NCBI GenBank assembly: GCA_937960785.1
Contig: CALGOZ010000075.1
Coordinates: 1-6,692 of the forward strand
Reading direction: 5' to 3'
DNA from: an uncultured Pseudogracilibacillus sp.
Lineage (GTDB): Bacteria > Bacillota > Bacilli > Bacillales > Amphibacillaceae
Length of the DNA stretch: 6,692 nucleotides
Shown: in pieces, positions 1 through 6,210 of the stretch
How the letters are laid out: every line of letters starts with the position of its first letter
Position numbering within the stretch: the first letter of the stretch is position 1
Translations under genes and position numbers: made by a program
Notes under the pieces: generated by a model
What the model was told of the DNA's origin: nothing
Database searches by the model: none
The model's input: the letters and a program-made list of their open reading frames with translations, nothing else

Positions 1-220
1 TTGTTTATAAGTACCAATTTACTCAGTGTAGGTGTTTACTGGGAAAGAGTAATTGAATTTAAGTGTAAACTTATTCATCGCAATCATTTACTAGGAAAGT
101 CTAAAAGCTCATAAGTCAAACCATACGTAACGAAGTATTTCTAGGAAAGTTTTTATTTAATTTTTTAGAAGGCGACTCAACGAGGATCTTCGATACGAAA
201 TAGTAGAAGCTTTATGGAGT
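1..220. other. Gene-free left edge with short repeats
   Basis: No open frame with a start codon and ribosome binding site is visible on either strand. The stretch is AT-rich. Its only clear structure is a motif occurring three times in the same orientation, annotated separately. No promoter is convincing. It is probably intergenic DNA downstream of the minus-strand regulator gene. Confidence 0.6.
35..150 (+). repeat. Three direct copies of a TTTACTRGGAAAG-like motif
   Basis: TTTACTGGGAAAG (35-47), TTTACTAGGAAAG (87-99) and the shorter TTTCTAGGAAAG (138-149) lie in the same orientation. The first two differ at one position, and the third lacks one base. The starts are about 52 and 51 bp apart, close to five DNA turns. 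The DNA between the copies is not obviously similar. They could be protein-binding sites, remnants of a dispersed repeat, or chance in AT-rich DNA. Confidence 0.4.
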
Positions 221-262
221 TTAAATAAAAACGGTGTCCAGTTTTTATTTAACTGAACACCG
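221..262 (-). terminator. Intrinsic terminator of the PucR-type regulator gene
   Basis: Arms at 232-243 and 251-262 form a 12-bp stem with one mismatch (CGGTGTYCAGTT type) around a 7-nt loop. Read on the minus strand the stem is followed by TTTTTATTT (231-223), a good U-tract. It begins 47 nt after the regulator stop codon. On the plus strand the following bases are only ATTTTAAC, so termination is expected mainly for leftward transcripts. Confidence 0.8.
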
Positions 263-267
263 ATTTT

Positions 268-308
268 AACTATTTTGTGTAATTGTTTTTTGAGTAAACA
301 AAATAGTT
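268..308 (-). repeat. 11-bp perfect inverted repeat just after the regulator stop codon
   Basis: AACTATTTTGT (268-278) and ACAAAATAGTT (298-308) are perfect complements around a 19-nt loop. The repeat starts one base after the minus-strand stop codon and ends 5 nt before the terminator stem. On the minus strand no U-tract follows it. On the plus strand it is followed by TTTTATTC, so it could also weakly stop transcription entering from the left. Messenger 3'-end protection is another possibility. Confidence 0.55.
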
Positions 309-309
309 T

Positions 310-2367
310 TTATTCTTCAAGTTCGCGGGTGCGACTTTGTTTGTAAAGCCAGGCATAAGCAGCAAAGGTTAAGGCAATTTCGTTCTTGACATCGGTCTCG
401 TCGATTTTTAACAACTGTTTTGCTCGATTTACTCGATAATGAACTGTGTTCGGATGAACGTACAACTTTTCCGCTACGACACTTGGAGATTTGTGTACGA
501 GGGAAAGGGCTAAAGTTTCGGTTAAGTCGCTATTATGTTCTTTATCGTATTGCAGGATTGGTTTTAGCATTTCGTTTGCGAAAGATTGAATTTCCGTTGC
601 AACTCGGGGATTACTTAATAAATAGTCGAGTCCGAATTGTTTGTACGTTAAAACGTACTTGTCTCGTTTATTATGAATTGTCGTTTCGATTAATGAATTA
701 AGTTGGGTTAAATGGTGATGCATTTCGTCAAAAGAACGATACATCGCCCCGTGAATTAGCCACGTTTCAACCGGTACAATTTTTAATAATTCATCTCGAA
801 ATTGGGCTGGCTTTTTAATCGTCGGACGATTAAAGATCATAAATCCCGTAGAACCGTTAAAATAAATTGGTTGACGTACGTAACGTAAAGCAAGGTCTTC
901 GAGCGCCATTTTCTTCTCCATCGATAAAACTTCTGAATCGGTTTTACAATGAAAGACCCAAATTTCTCCTTCATCGACCGGTAGTTGCAATTTAACTCCC
1001 TTTTGATACTGGATTTCTTCGTTAATCGTCGGCTGTAACATATTGTGCAACCATTGTGAGCGTTCTAGATCGGCTAAATAATAGTATCGTTCATTCCGTT
1101 CATGAATAATAAATATTGTATGGATGACATCGTCGATCAAATCGGGCCAAAAATTGTCGATCGGTAATTTCACATTTGTCCAAATATAAAGTTTTCCAAG
1201 ATTTCGTTCGAATTGTTCTAATGGAAAGGAATAAAATTGCTTAGTTCTATTTCGTTCGACTATTTCTTCTTTATTGAACGGTTTTCTTTCGGAATCAATA
1301 AGTAGTACATCACCTTTTAAAAAAGTTGCTAGCCAATCGGTAACTTCATCTACTTGTTTTGCAGTTTGTCCAATCTTGCGTAATTCCGCTTTTTTCTGTC
1401 GGAAAAAAGTCTCTTTTTCTGAACTTTTAAAAAAGTGAGTAATTTCCTTTCGTTTAACGAGTGGTTCGAGTTGATTGCCAAGACGAAGAAGAAGGAATTT
1501 TTTTTCTAACGGCAACGGATTGATTGTTCGATTGCCAATATATAAAATTCCGCTCGTATTTTGTTCTTTATCTTTTAAAGGTAAGGCAAAAACGGTACGA
1601 ATTTTCTCACTGTCGACTGTATCGCTTACGTCTTTATATCGATATGGGCAGTTTTTATAATCGGGTACTTGTAAAACGGTTTTATTTTTTGCAGCGAGCC
1701 CACCAATTCCTTCACCAACCGGTAAAAGAAAGCCAAAATCCTTATGTTTCGAGCCGATATGTAAATCGACTTCGAGCTCTCTTGAGTCAGCTTCTCCCCA
1801 AAATGTAATATCGCTATCAGACATTAATTTTGTCATCGATAAAAGTTCAATAATTCCGTCACGGTCTTTTTCTTGAATTGCTTTTGTCACATCTTCATCG
1901 AAGGGGACTCCCTCCTCGTAAAAATAGTGCGCCTCTTTCAATTCTACATATGTAACCGCTTTTAAACCTTCGTACAATAAATTGGTAAGTGATTCATCTT
2001 GCGTACGATTACGGATATCCCATCGGAGAAGTATGCAATTATCAAAGGGAGTTAGCTCACCATTTTCTAAAGGTTGTTTTGGTGGTGAATTTGCAAGTTG
2101 TATCATTGTGTCATCGAAATTATCGGATAAAAGTGGCTCGATCCACTTCATAAAAGCTTCTTTTTGTTTTCCAACATAAATAACGGTATATCCGTTAGGT
2201 AATAGGGGTGAAAATCGGATAAAGGCAATCCCATACAAATGGTTAAAGGTGATATATTTGTTTAAAGCTCGCTGAAGAAAATAGTTTCGTTTCTTATCGT
2301 ATATTGCAGCGTTTTCTAAATCCCGTAACAATAAAGTTTGTTCCTTTACGAGTGTTTTTTCTGACAT
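310..2367 (-). CDS. PucR/CdaR-type transcriptional regulator with GAF sensor domain
   Basis: This 685-residue protein is probably a cytoplasmic DNA-binding regulator; no signal peptide or membrane segment is seen. Residues 1-160 match no domain I recognise. A GAF-like domain spans about 165-305, with its glycine-rich core LPVGEGIGG near 215-223. A second, weaker sensor-like segment lies at about 335-430 (WLATFLKGDVLLIDSERKP). A long helix with DLERSQWLHNML follows near 435, then a region resembling the degenerate GGDEF-like domain of CdaR/PucR proteins. FGLDYLLSN, LKPILQYDKEH and LTETL lead into the C-terminal helix-turn-helix, whose recognition helix contains HPNTVHYRVNRA (H638-A649). The start at 2367 is preferred to one at 2376 because AAAGGG lies 9 nt upstream of it but directly abuts the other. 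The gene is divergent from an acyl-CoA synthetase gene, its likely target (inference). The effector is unknown; an acid or acyl-CoA substrate of the neighbour would fit. Confidence 0.85.
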   Translation of the reverse strand: MSEKTLVKEQTLLLRDLENAAIYDKKRNYFLQRALNKYITFNHLYGIAFIRFSPLLPNGYTVIYVGKQKEAFMKWIEPLLSDNFDDTMIQLANSPPKQPLENGELTPFDNCILLRWDIRNRTQDESLTNLLYEGLKAVTYVELKEAHYFYEEGVPFDEDVTKAIQEKDRDGIIELLSMTKLMSDSDITFWGEADSRELEVDLHIGSKHKDFGFLLPVGEGIGGLAAKNKTVLQVPDYKNCPYRYKDVSDTVDSEKIRTVFALPLKDKEQNTSGILYIGNRTINPLPLEKKFLLLRLGNQLEPLVKRKEITHFFKSSEKETFFRQKKAELRKIGQTAKQVDEVTDWLATFLKGDVLLIDSERKPFNKEEIVERNRTKQFYSFPLEQFERNLGKLYIWTNVKLPIDNFWPDLIDDVIHTIFIIHERNERYYYLADLERSQWLHNMLQPTINEEIQYQKGVKLQLPVDEGEIWVFHCKTDSEVLSMEKKMALEDLALRYVRQPIYFNGSTGFMIFNRPTIKKPAQFRDELLKIVPVETWLIHGAMYRSFDEMHHHLTQLNSLIETTIHNKRDKYVLTYKQFGLDYLLSNPRVATEIQSFANEMLKPILQYDKEHNSDLTETLALSLVHKSPSVVAEKLYVHPNTVHYRVNRAKQLLKIDETDVKNEIALTFAAYAWLYKQSRTRELEE

Positions 2368-2376
2368 CGCTTTCAT

Positions 2377-2382
2377 CCCTTT
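2377..2382 (-). promoter_or_regulatory. Ribosome binding site deciding the regulator start
   Basis: Minus-strand AAAGGG lies 9 nt before the ATG at 2367 and directly abuts the in-frame ATG at 2376. Normal spacing therefore favours the 2367 start, which begins MSEKTLV, and removes three residues from the longest frame. Confidence 0.6.
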
Positions 2383-2391
2383 AATAATGAA

Positions 2392-2415
2392 AAGCTACTT
2401 TCACCACCGTAGCTT
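2392..2415 (-). other. Hairpin in the regulator's 5' leader
   Basis: AAGCTAC (2392-2398) and GTAGCTT (2409-2415) form a perfect 7-bp stem with a 10-nt loop that reads GGTGGTGAAA on the minus strand. It lies between the inferred regulator promoter and its ribosome binding site, and a short TTTTC run follows. It is too weak to call a terminator. It could affect messenger stability or translation. Confidence 0.4.
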
Positions 2416-2443
2416 CAGTTCAATGTTTTTTACATATACATAT

Positions 2444-2472
2444 ATTATAGTAGATTTTCATTTGTGTAACAA
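2444..2472 (-). promoter_or_regulatory. Sigma-A-type promoter of the regulator gene
   Basis: On the minus strand, TTGTTA (2472-2467) and a perfect TATAAT (2449-2444) are separated by 17 nt. The -35 matches consensus at four of six positions. Transcription would begin near 2437, giving a leader of about 70 nt. The -35 lies inside the TTGTG-N6-CACAA dyad at 2462-2477, so a protein bound there should interfere with this promoter. Confidence 0.6.
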
Positions 2473-2477
2473 CACAA
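2462..2477. promoter_or_regulatory. Candidate operator 1 (TTGTG-N6-CACAA dyad)
   Basis: TTGTGTAACAACACAA is an inverted repeat with perfect 6-bp arms and a 4-nt centre. It covers the -35 of the regulator promoter and lies upstream of the acyl-CoA synthetase gene. A second site of the same form lies 32 bp away. Binding by the adjacent PucR-type regulator is an inference from position; no established consensus for this protein is claimed. Confidence 0.5.
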
Positions 2478-2493
2478 TGAACTTCACTTATGT

Positions 2494-2509
2494 TTGTGGT
2501 CGTACACAT
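2494..2509. promoter_or_regulatory. Candidate operator 2 (TTGTG-N6-CACAT dyad)
   Basis: TTGTGGTCGTACACAT repeats the TTGTG-N6-CACAW form of the first site but with an unrelated centre, so the arms appear to be the conserved part. Its centre (2501.5) is 32 bp, about three helical turns, from that of site 1 (2469.5). It lies just upstream of the -10-like element of the synthetase gene, as an activator or repressor site would. Confidence 0.45.
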
Positions 2510-2528
2510 AGAAACTTGTCTAACTTTG

Positions 2529-2536
2529 TATAAAAT
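2529..2536 (+). promoter_or_regulatory. Possible -10 element for the acyl-CoA synthetase gene
   Basis: TATAAAAT is the best -10-like match upstream of the gene. No acceptable -35 lies 16-18 nt before it; TTGTCT (2516-2521) is too close. A promoter with a weak or missing -35 would suit activation by a protein bound at the upstream dyads, but another start site is possible. Confidence 0.3.
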
Positions 2537-2540
2537 AAAA

Positions 2541-2554
2541 TGTAAGCGCTACAT
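2541..2554 (+). promoter_or_regulatory. Weak cre-like half of a tandem pair
   Basis: TGTAAGCGCTACAT contains the cre core TGTAAGCGCT, but its right arm is out of register by one base relative to the CcpA consensus. It is immediately followed by, and overlaps, the full cre match starting at 2553. It may be an auxiliary or decayed CcpA site. Confidence 0.3.
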
Positions 2555-2569
2555 GGAAGCGTATACAAA
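2553..2569 (+). promoter_or_regulatory. Catabolite-response element (CcpA site)
   Basis: ATGGAAGCGTATACAAA matches every specified position of the Bacillus cre consensus WTGNAANCGNWWNCAWW. It lies about 20 bp downstream of the possible -10 element and 65 bp before the synthetase start, where a CcpA complex would act as a roadblock. Glucose repression of fatty-acid-activating genes is known in Bacillus, which fits. CcpA binding itself is inferred. Confidence 0.6.
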
Positions 2570-2620
2570 TGAGTGAAATTTCTAAGGTAAAGGAAACGAT
2601 TAAGACAGGGTATAGGAAAG

Positions 2621-2628
2621 AGGGGGAG
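2621..2628 (+). promoter_or_regulatory. Ribosome binding site deciding the synthetase start
   Basis: AGGGGGAG sits 6 nt before the ATG at 2635. The upstream in-frame ATG at 2569 has only GGAAG nearby and overlaps the cre box. The 2635 start also gives an N-terminus (MTYQLVTPHYLKRAAKLYPEK) typical of the enzyme family, without a 22-residue charged extension. Confidence 0.75.
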
Positions 2629-2634
2629 TTCAGC

Positions 2635-4227
2635 ATGACCTATCAACTAGTAACACCACATTATTTAAAACGAGCTGCAAAATTATATCCTGAAAAGGTT
2701 GGTTTTGTTAGTGAGGAGAGAGAGTTTACGTACGCCGAACTTTACGAAAGGATTCAAAGGTTGTCCCACGGCTTAGCTCGGCTAGGAGTAAAACAGGGCG
2801 ATCGGGTAGCTTACTTGGCAACAAATTCCCTTGAAATGTATGAAGGGTTTTACGGTGTTGGCCAAATAGGTGCCATTCACGTACCTTTAAACAGTCGACT
2901 AGTAGGTGAAGATTTCGTCTATATTTTAAATCATAGTGGTGCGACTGTTATCTATGTCGATTGTCAATTTCTCGATACGATTTTAGACATTCGCGATCAA
3001 TTACCTAATTTACGTACGATTATTTCAAATCGCAAAGGTGTAAGTGGTGTCATTTGTTATGAGGAGCTACTACAGACTAGTAATAAAGAACCTTTTGATT
3101 ATTCTCATGTAAAAGAAAATGATGTAGCAAGTCTTCTCTACACGAGTGGGACGACTGGAGATCCAAAAGGTGTGATGCTTACACATCGGAATAATTATTT
3201 ACAAGCGATGCAAGCAATGCACCACTTAGAAGTATCCGATCGCGATGTATTGCTCCATATTTTACCTATGTTCCATGTGAACGGATGGGGTTCACCGTTT
3301 TATTATACTGCTAATGGAGCGACTCAAGTAGGGTTAGATAAGGTTGATCCAGCAGTCATTTTCGATAAAATTAATCGTTATGGTGTAACGATTATGCATA
3401 TGGCGCCGACGGTATTGAATATGTTGCTTGAATATGCTTCACATCACGATGTACCAAAGCAAGAGCAGGATATACGTATTATCGTCGCTGGCGCAGCTCC
3501 ACCTCTTGCCTTTATCCGTCGTGCTGAACATGAACTTGGCTGGACTTTTATCCAAGTGTATGGCATGACAGAAACATCACCGTTAATTACGACATCAAAA
3601 ATTCGCGCTACACAAGCAAAGGATGAAGCAGAGCGAATTTTCGAGTTAAAGGCAAGAACTGGTTATGACATGATTGGTGGCGAAATTAAAGTCGTCAATG
3701 ATCAAGGAGAGGAAGTGGCTCCTAATGGTGAAGAAGTTGGTGAAATAATTTACCGGGGTAACAACATGATGAAAGGCTATTGGAATGATCCGGAAGAAAC
3801 GGCCAAAACAATTAAAAATGGTTGGCTTCATACTGGAGATTTAGCGGTTCGTTACCCTGATGAATCCGTATTAATTGTCGATCGAAAAAGTGATATCATC
3901 ATAAGTGGTGGAGAAAATATATCTTCTTTAGAAGTTGAAAGTGCCCTTTATGAACATGAAGGAGTAAAGGAAGTGGCAATTATCGCCGCACCTCATGAAA
4001 AGTGGGGAGAGACTCCAATGGCAATCGTTGTAAAACGAGAGGACCACGAGTTTCTAACCGCTGAAGATATCATTAATTTTTCGCGTTCACGATTGGCGAC
4101 GTATAAAGCACCTACCATCGTTAAGTTTACTGACGAACTGCCTAAAAACGCTAATGGTAAGATTTTAAAGCATGAACTACGTCGTCAATTTGTTGAAAAC
4201 TATATATTAACAGGTGAATCATTGTAA
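2635..4227 (+). CDS. AMP-forming acyl-CoA synthetase (fatty-acid--CoA ligase family)
   Basis: A 530-residue ANL-superfamily enzyme that should convert a carboxylic acid, ATP and CoA to acyl-CoA, AMP and pyrophosphate. The ATP-binding loop is YTSGTTGDPKG (169-179). Other motifs are PMFHVNGWG (H214-G219 part), YGMTET (309-314), HTGDLA with ribose-binding D402, the hinge RKSDIIISGGENI (R417 onward) and the C-terminal KNANGKILK with catalytic K509. All key residues are present and the length is normal. The HVNGW signature resembles short- and medium-chain acid or aromatic acid activators as well as long-chain fatty acyl ligases, so the substrate is open. No membrane segment or signal peptide is seen, so it should be cytosolic. 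The gene is alone on its strand, ends in a strong terminator, and is divergent from a PucR-type regulator. A cre box and two dyads lie upstream, suggesting repression by preferred sugars and control by the neighbouring regulator. Confidence 0.92.
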   Translation: MTYQLVTPHYLKRAAKLYPEKVGFVSEEREFTYAELYERIQRLSHGLARLGVKQGDRVAYLATNSLEMYEGFYGVGQIGAIHVPLNSRLVGEDFVYILNHSGATVIYVDCQFLDTILDIRDQLPNLRTIISNRKGVSGVICYEELLQTSNKEPFDYSHVKENDVASLLYTSGTTGDPKGVMLTHRNNYLQAMQAMHHLEVSDRDVLLHILPMFHVNGWGSPFYYTANGATQVGLDKVDPAVIFDKINRYGVTIMHMAPTVLNMLLEYASHHDVPKQEQDIRIIVAGAAPPLAFIRRAEHELGWTFIQVYGMTETSPLITTSKIRATQAKDEAERIFELKARTGYDMIGGEIKVVNDQGEEVAPNGEEVGEIIYRGNNMMKGYWNDPEETAKTIKNGWLHTGDLAVRYPDESVLIVDRKSDIIISGGENISSLEVESALYEHEGVKEVAIIAAPHEKWGETPMAIVVKREDHEFLTAEDIINFSRSRLATYKAPTIVKFTDELPKNANGKILKHELRRQFVENYILTGESL

Positions 4228-4252
4228 TATCCCCTAGGTTATCTTTGTTGCT

Positions 4253-4309
4253 TTGTTTTGTATGTGTTACTTAAATTAATATTAGTTCCAATCAGGGCAT
4301 ACAAAACAA
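4253..4309 (+). repeat. 12-bp perfect inverted repeat after the synthetase gene
   Basis: TTGTTTTGTATG (4253-4264) and CATACAAAACAA (4298-4309) are perfect complements around a 33-nt AT-rich loop. No U-tract follows; 5 nt later comes the GC-rich terminator stem. The arrangement copies that downstream of the divergent regulator gene. It could form an extra 3'-end hairpin that blocks exonucleases, or be a protein site. Confidence 0.55.
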
Positions 4310-4314
4310 TCTTC

Positions 4315-4342
4315 GGTGCGAAGTTTTCGCACCTCTTTTTTT
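4315..4342 (+). terminator. Intrinsic terminator of the acyl-CoA synthetase gene
   Basis: GGTGCGAA (4315-4322) and TTCGCACC (4326-4333) form a perfect 8-bp stem with a 3-nt loop. TCTTTTTTT follows directly. It lies 87 nt after the stop codon and no gene intervenes, so the synthetase transcript should end here. Confidence 0.9.
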
Positions 4343-4459
4343 GTTTAAAATAGATCGATATAGGTAGCTTTAAGAAGCGGTTCGGTTATAAGTAAGTACT
4401 TTTTGGGAAATACCTATTTTTATTATAACGATAACTGTTTATTAGAGGGTAAAATAAAA
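4343..4459. other. Short gene-free spacer between two terminators
   Basis: The stretch between the synthetase terminator and the leuA terminator contains no plausible gene. It is AT-rich, and I see no good promoter or operator in it. TTTTTGGGAAATACC near 4400 faintly recalls the GGGAAAG motif at the left edge, but the match is too short to matter. Confidence 0.5.
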
Positions 4460-4508
4460 CAACTTCCCAGAAATAGTCTATGCTACTTCTAGGAAGTTGC
4501 TTTTAATC
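4460..4508 (-). terminator. leuA: leuA terminator, probably bidirectional
   Basis: CAACTTCC (4460-4467) pairs with GGAAGTTG (4492-4499). After a C-A mismatch, AGAAATAG (4469-4476) pairs with CTACTTCT (4483-4490) with one further mismatch, leaving a 6-nt loop. On the minus strand the hairpin is followed by TTTTATTTT (4459-4451), and on the plus strand by CTTTTAATCC. It begins 52 nt after the leuA stop codon and closes the transcript there, so no further leu gene is joined to it. Confidence 0.85.
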
Positions 4509-4551
4509 CTTTGTTAGCTCTTCGAACGAAGATAAGTGTGAAGTTGAAAAT

Positions 4552-6123
4552 TTATGCTTCGACTAGGAGTAAGTTTTCGACTACGATGTTGTTTACTGCA
4601 TTGATATAGGCTTGAGCACTTGCTTTAATGACGTCAGTATCCGCTGCATTTGCAGTATACTTTTCCCCATTATGCTCGACGGTTACTTTCACTTTACCCT
4701 GTGCTTCTTTACCCCGAGAAATACTACTGATCTGGTATTCGATTAATTCGATATCCATATCGACAATATCTAAAATTGCCGTATATAATGCATCAACTGG
4801 GCCAGTTCCTACTGCACTGCTCTTTAAAATGTCGTTACCTTTTTTAATTTCGACACTTGCTGATGGGAACTGCGGATTACTAATAACTTGTAAGTCGACA
4901 AGATCGAAGAAGTTTGCTGCAAAACGTTCCACCGCCTCATTTTCGGCTTCTGTTTCTGCAAAGTAAGATTTAACGATTAGGAACAAATCATGATTGTATA
5001 CTTCTTTCTTTTCATCAGCTACAACTAAAAATTGCTCGAAAATATCTTCGAATTCCTGTTCCGAAAGATCGGTAAATCCGAGATTTGCTAATGTAGCTTT
5101 TACCGCATGTCGGCCCGAACGAGCAGTTAAGACTAACTCCATATCTTCGAGACCGATATCCTTTGGATTAATAATTTCATACGCATCTCGGGATTTAAGC
5201 AATCCATCTTGGTGAATTCCTGAAGAATGAGCAAAAGCGTTATCTCCCGTAATTGCTTTGTTCACTTGTACTTCTAAGCCCATTACAGAACTTACTAGAC
5301 GAGATGTATTCATAATTTCTTCCGTAACAATATCTGTATAGGCATTGTACACATCACTACGGGTTTTTAAGGCCATAACGACTTCTTCAAGGGCAGCGTT
5401 TCCGGCTCGTTCACCAATTCCGTTAATCGTTACTTCAACTTTATCGGCTCCGTTTTTAATCGCTGATAAAGTGTTGGCTGTTGCCATCCCTAGGTCGTTG
5501 TGACAGTGTACGCTTAGTAAGACATCTGGATTTACGTTTTTAATTCGGTCGTTTAATTTATAAATAAGTTCACCGAATTCATCAGGCTCGGCAAAACCGA
5601 CTGTATCTGGTACGTTGATCATCGTTGCTCCGGCCTTGATAACTGCTTCAATCGTCTCCCATAAATATTCAAAATCCGAACGCGATGCATCCTCCGTAGA
5701 ATATTGAATTTCTGGAAGTAATGTTTTTGCGTATTTTACAGCTTCAATTCCGGCTTGTAAAATTTCTTCCTTCGTTTTACTAAATTTCTTTTCAACATGA
5801 ATATCCGATGTACCTAATACCATATGAATCATCGGCTTTTCCGCATGTTTTACTGCTTCATAGACCGAGTCGATATCAGCTTTTACCGCTCGAGCAAGGG
5901 CTGTGATCATTACATCGTCAGTATTTCCGACTTGTTTTGCGACCTCTTTCACCGCATTAAAATCTCCCTGAGAAGACGCAGGGAAACCTGCCTCAATAAT
6001 ATCGACGTTTAATTTTTTTAACTGGTGTGCAACTTCTAATTTCTCGGACAAATTTAATTTCGCTCCCGGTACTTGCTCTCCATCTCGTAATGTCGTATCG
6101 AACACCCAAATTTTCCTTGCCAT
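4552..6123 (-). CDS. leuA: 2-isopropylmalate synthase
   Basis: This 523-residue protein condenses acetyl-CoA with 2-oxoisovalerate to 2-isopropylmalate, the first committed step of leucine synthesis in the cytosol. The catalytic TIM barrel opens with FDTTLRDGEQ (8-17; R13 and metal-binding D14). It carries the metal ligands in HCHND (H206, H208) and NGIGERAGN (N242), followed by the linker motif GIHQDGLLK (302-310, H304). The last 130 residues or so form the leucine-sensing regulatory domain, so feedback inhibition is expected. Length and motif order fit bacterial LeuA rather than citramalate or homocitrate synthase, and the leucine-specific leader supports this. DGEQVPG replaces the more common DGEQSPG; the effect is unknown. 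The ATG at 6123 is preferred to an in-frame GTG at 6135 because the GTG overlaps the ribosome binding site. The gene stands alone between a T-box leader and its own terminator, and could be a second leuA copy. Confidence 0.95.
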   Translation of the reverse strand: MARKIWVFDTTLRDGEQVPGAKLNLSEKLEVAHQLKKLNVDIIEAGFPASSQGDFNAVKEVAKQVGNTDDVMITALARAVKADIDSVYEAVKHAEKPMIHMVLGTSDIHVEKKFSKTKEEILQAGIEAVKYAKTLLPEIQYSTEDASRSDFEYLWETIEAVIKAGATMINVPDTVGFAEPDEFGELIYKLNDRIKNVNPDVLLSVHCHNDLGMATANTLSAIKNGADKVEVTINGIGERAGNAALEEVVMALKTRSDVYNAYTDIVTEEIMNTSRLVSSVMGLEVQVNKAITGDNAFAHSSGIHQDGLLKSRDAYEIINPKDIGLEDMELVLTARSGRHAVKATLANLGFTDLSEQEFEDIFEQFLVVADEKKEVYNHDLFLIVKSYFAETEAENEAVERFAANFFDLVDLQVISNPQFPSASVEIKKGNDILKSSAVGTGPVDALYTAILDIVDMDIELIEYQISSISRGKEAQGKVKVTVEHNGEKYTANAADTDVIKASAQAYINAVNNIVVENLLLVEA

Positions 6124-6132
6124 TAATTGAAA

Positions 6133-6142
6133 CACTCCCTTT
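6133..6142 (-). promoter_or_regulatory. leuA: leuA ribosome binding site
   Basis: Minus-strand AAAGGGAGTG differs by one base from the perfect complement of the 16S rRNA tail, AAAGGAGGTG. It ends 9 nt before the ATG at 6123. The in-frame GTG at 6135 lies inside it and so is unlikely to be the start. Confidence 0.75.
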
Positions 6143-6175
6143 ATGTTCTATTGCAAAAATTTATTTACTAAAATT

Positions 6176-6210
6176 AAAAAAGCCCCGTCTCTATATGTTA
6201 GAGACGAGGC
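6176..6210 (-). terminator. T-box-controlled terminator before leuA
   Basis: GCCTCGTCTCT (6210-6200) pairs with AGAGACGGGGC (6192-6182), an 11-bp stem with one G-U pair and a 7-nt loop, followed by TTTTTT (6181-6176). Its 5' arm overlaps the 3' arm of the antiterminator (6208-6199), so the two folds exclude each other. Charged tRNA-Leu should leave the terminator formed and stop transcription before leuA. Confidence 0.93.

Noticed and set aside
161..256. A 31-codon open stretch on the plus strand containing EDLRYEIVEALWSLNKNG
   Set aside because: It looks somewhat protein-like but has no start codon or ribosome binding site, is closed by a stop at 158-160, and runs into the regulator terminator. 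At most it is a gene remnant, and I cannot name a family.
420..2179. Plus-strand open frames within the regulator gene
   Set aside because: They are antisense shadows without ribosome binding sites, and the minus-strand frame has clear domain motifs.
2569..2634. 22-residue N-terminal extension of the acyl-CoA synthetase from the upstream ATG
   Set aside because: The ATG overlaps the cre box and has only a weak GGAAG before it, while the ATG at 2635 has AGGGGGAG at good spacing and gives a family-typical N-terminus.
4311..4323. CTTCG-GTG-CGAAG hairpin overlapping the synthetase terminator, resembling an antiterminator
   Set aside because: The stem is only 5 bp, no gene follows that it could control, and the 8-bp terminator stem should win easily.
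4519..4532. TCTTCG-AA-CGAAGA inverted repeat just after leuA
   Set aside because: A 2-nt loop cannot close a stable RNA hairpin of this form, there is no U-tract, and a much better terminator lies just downstream.
4628..5215. Plus-strand open frames within leuA
   Set aside because: They are antisense to a well-supported enzyme gene, lack ribosome binding sites and resemble no protein family.
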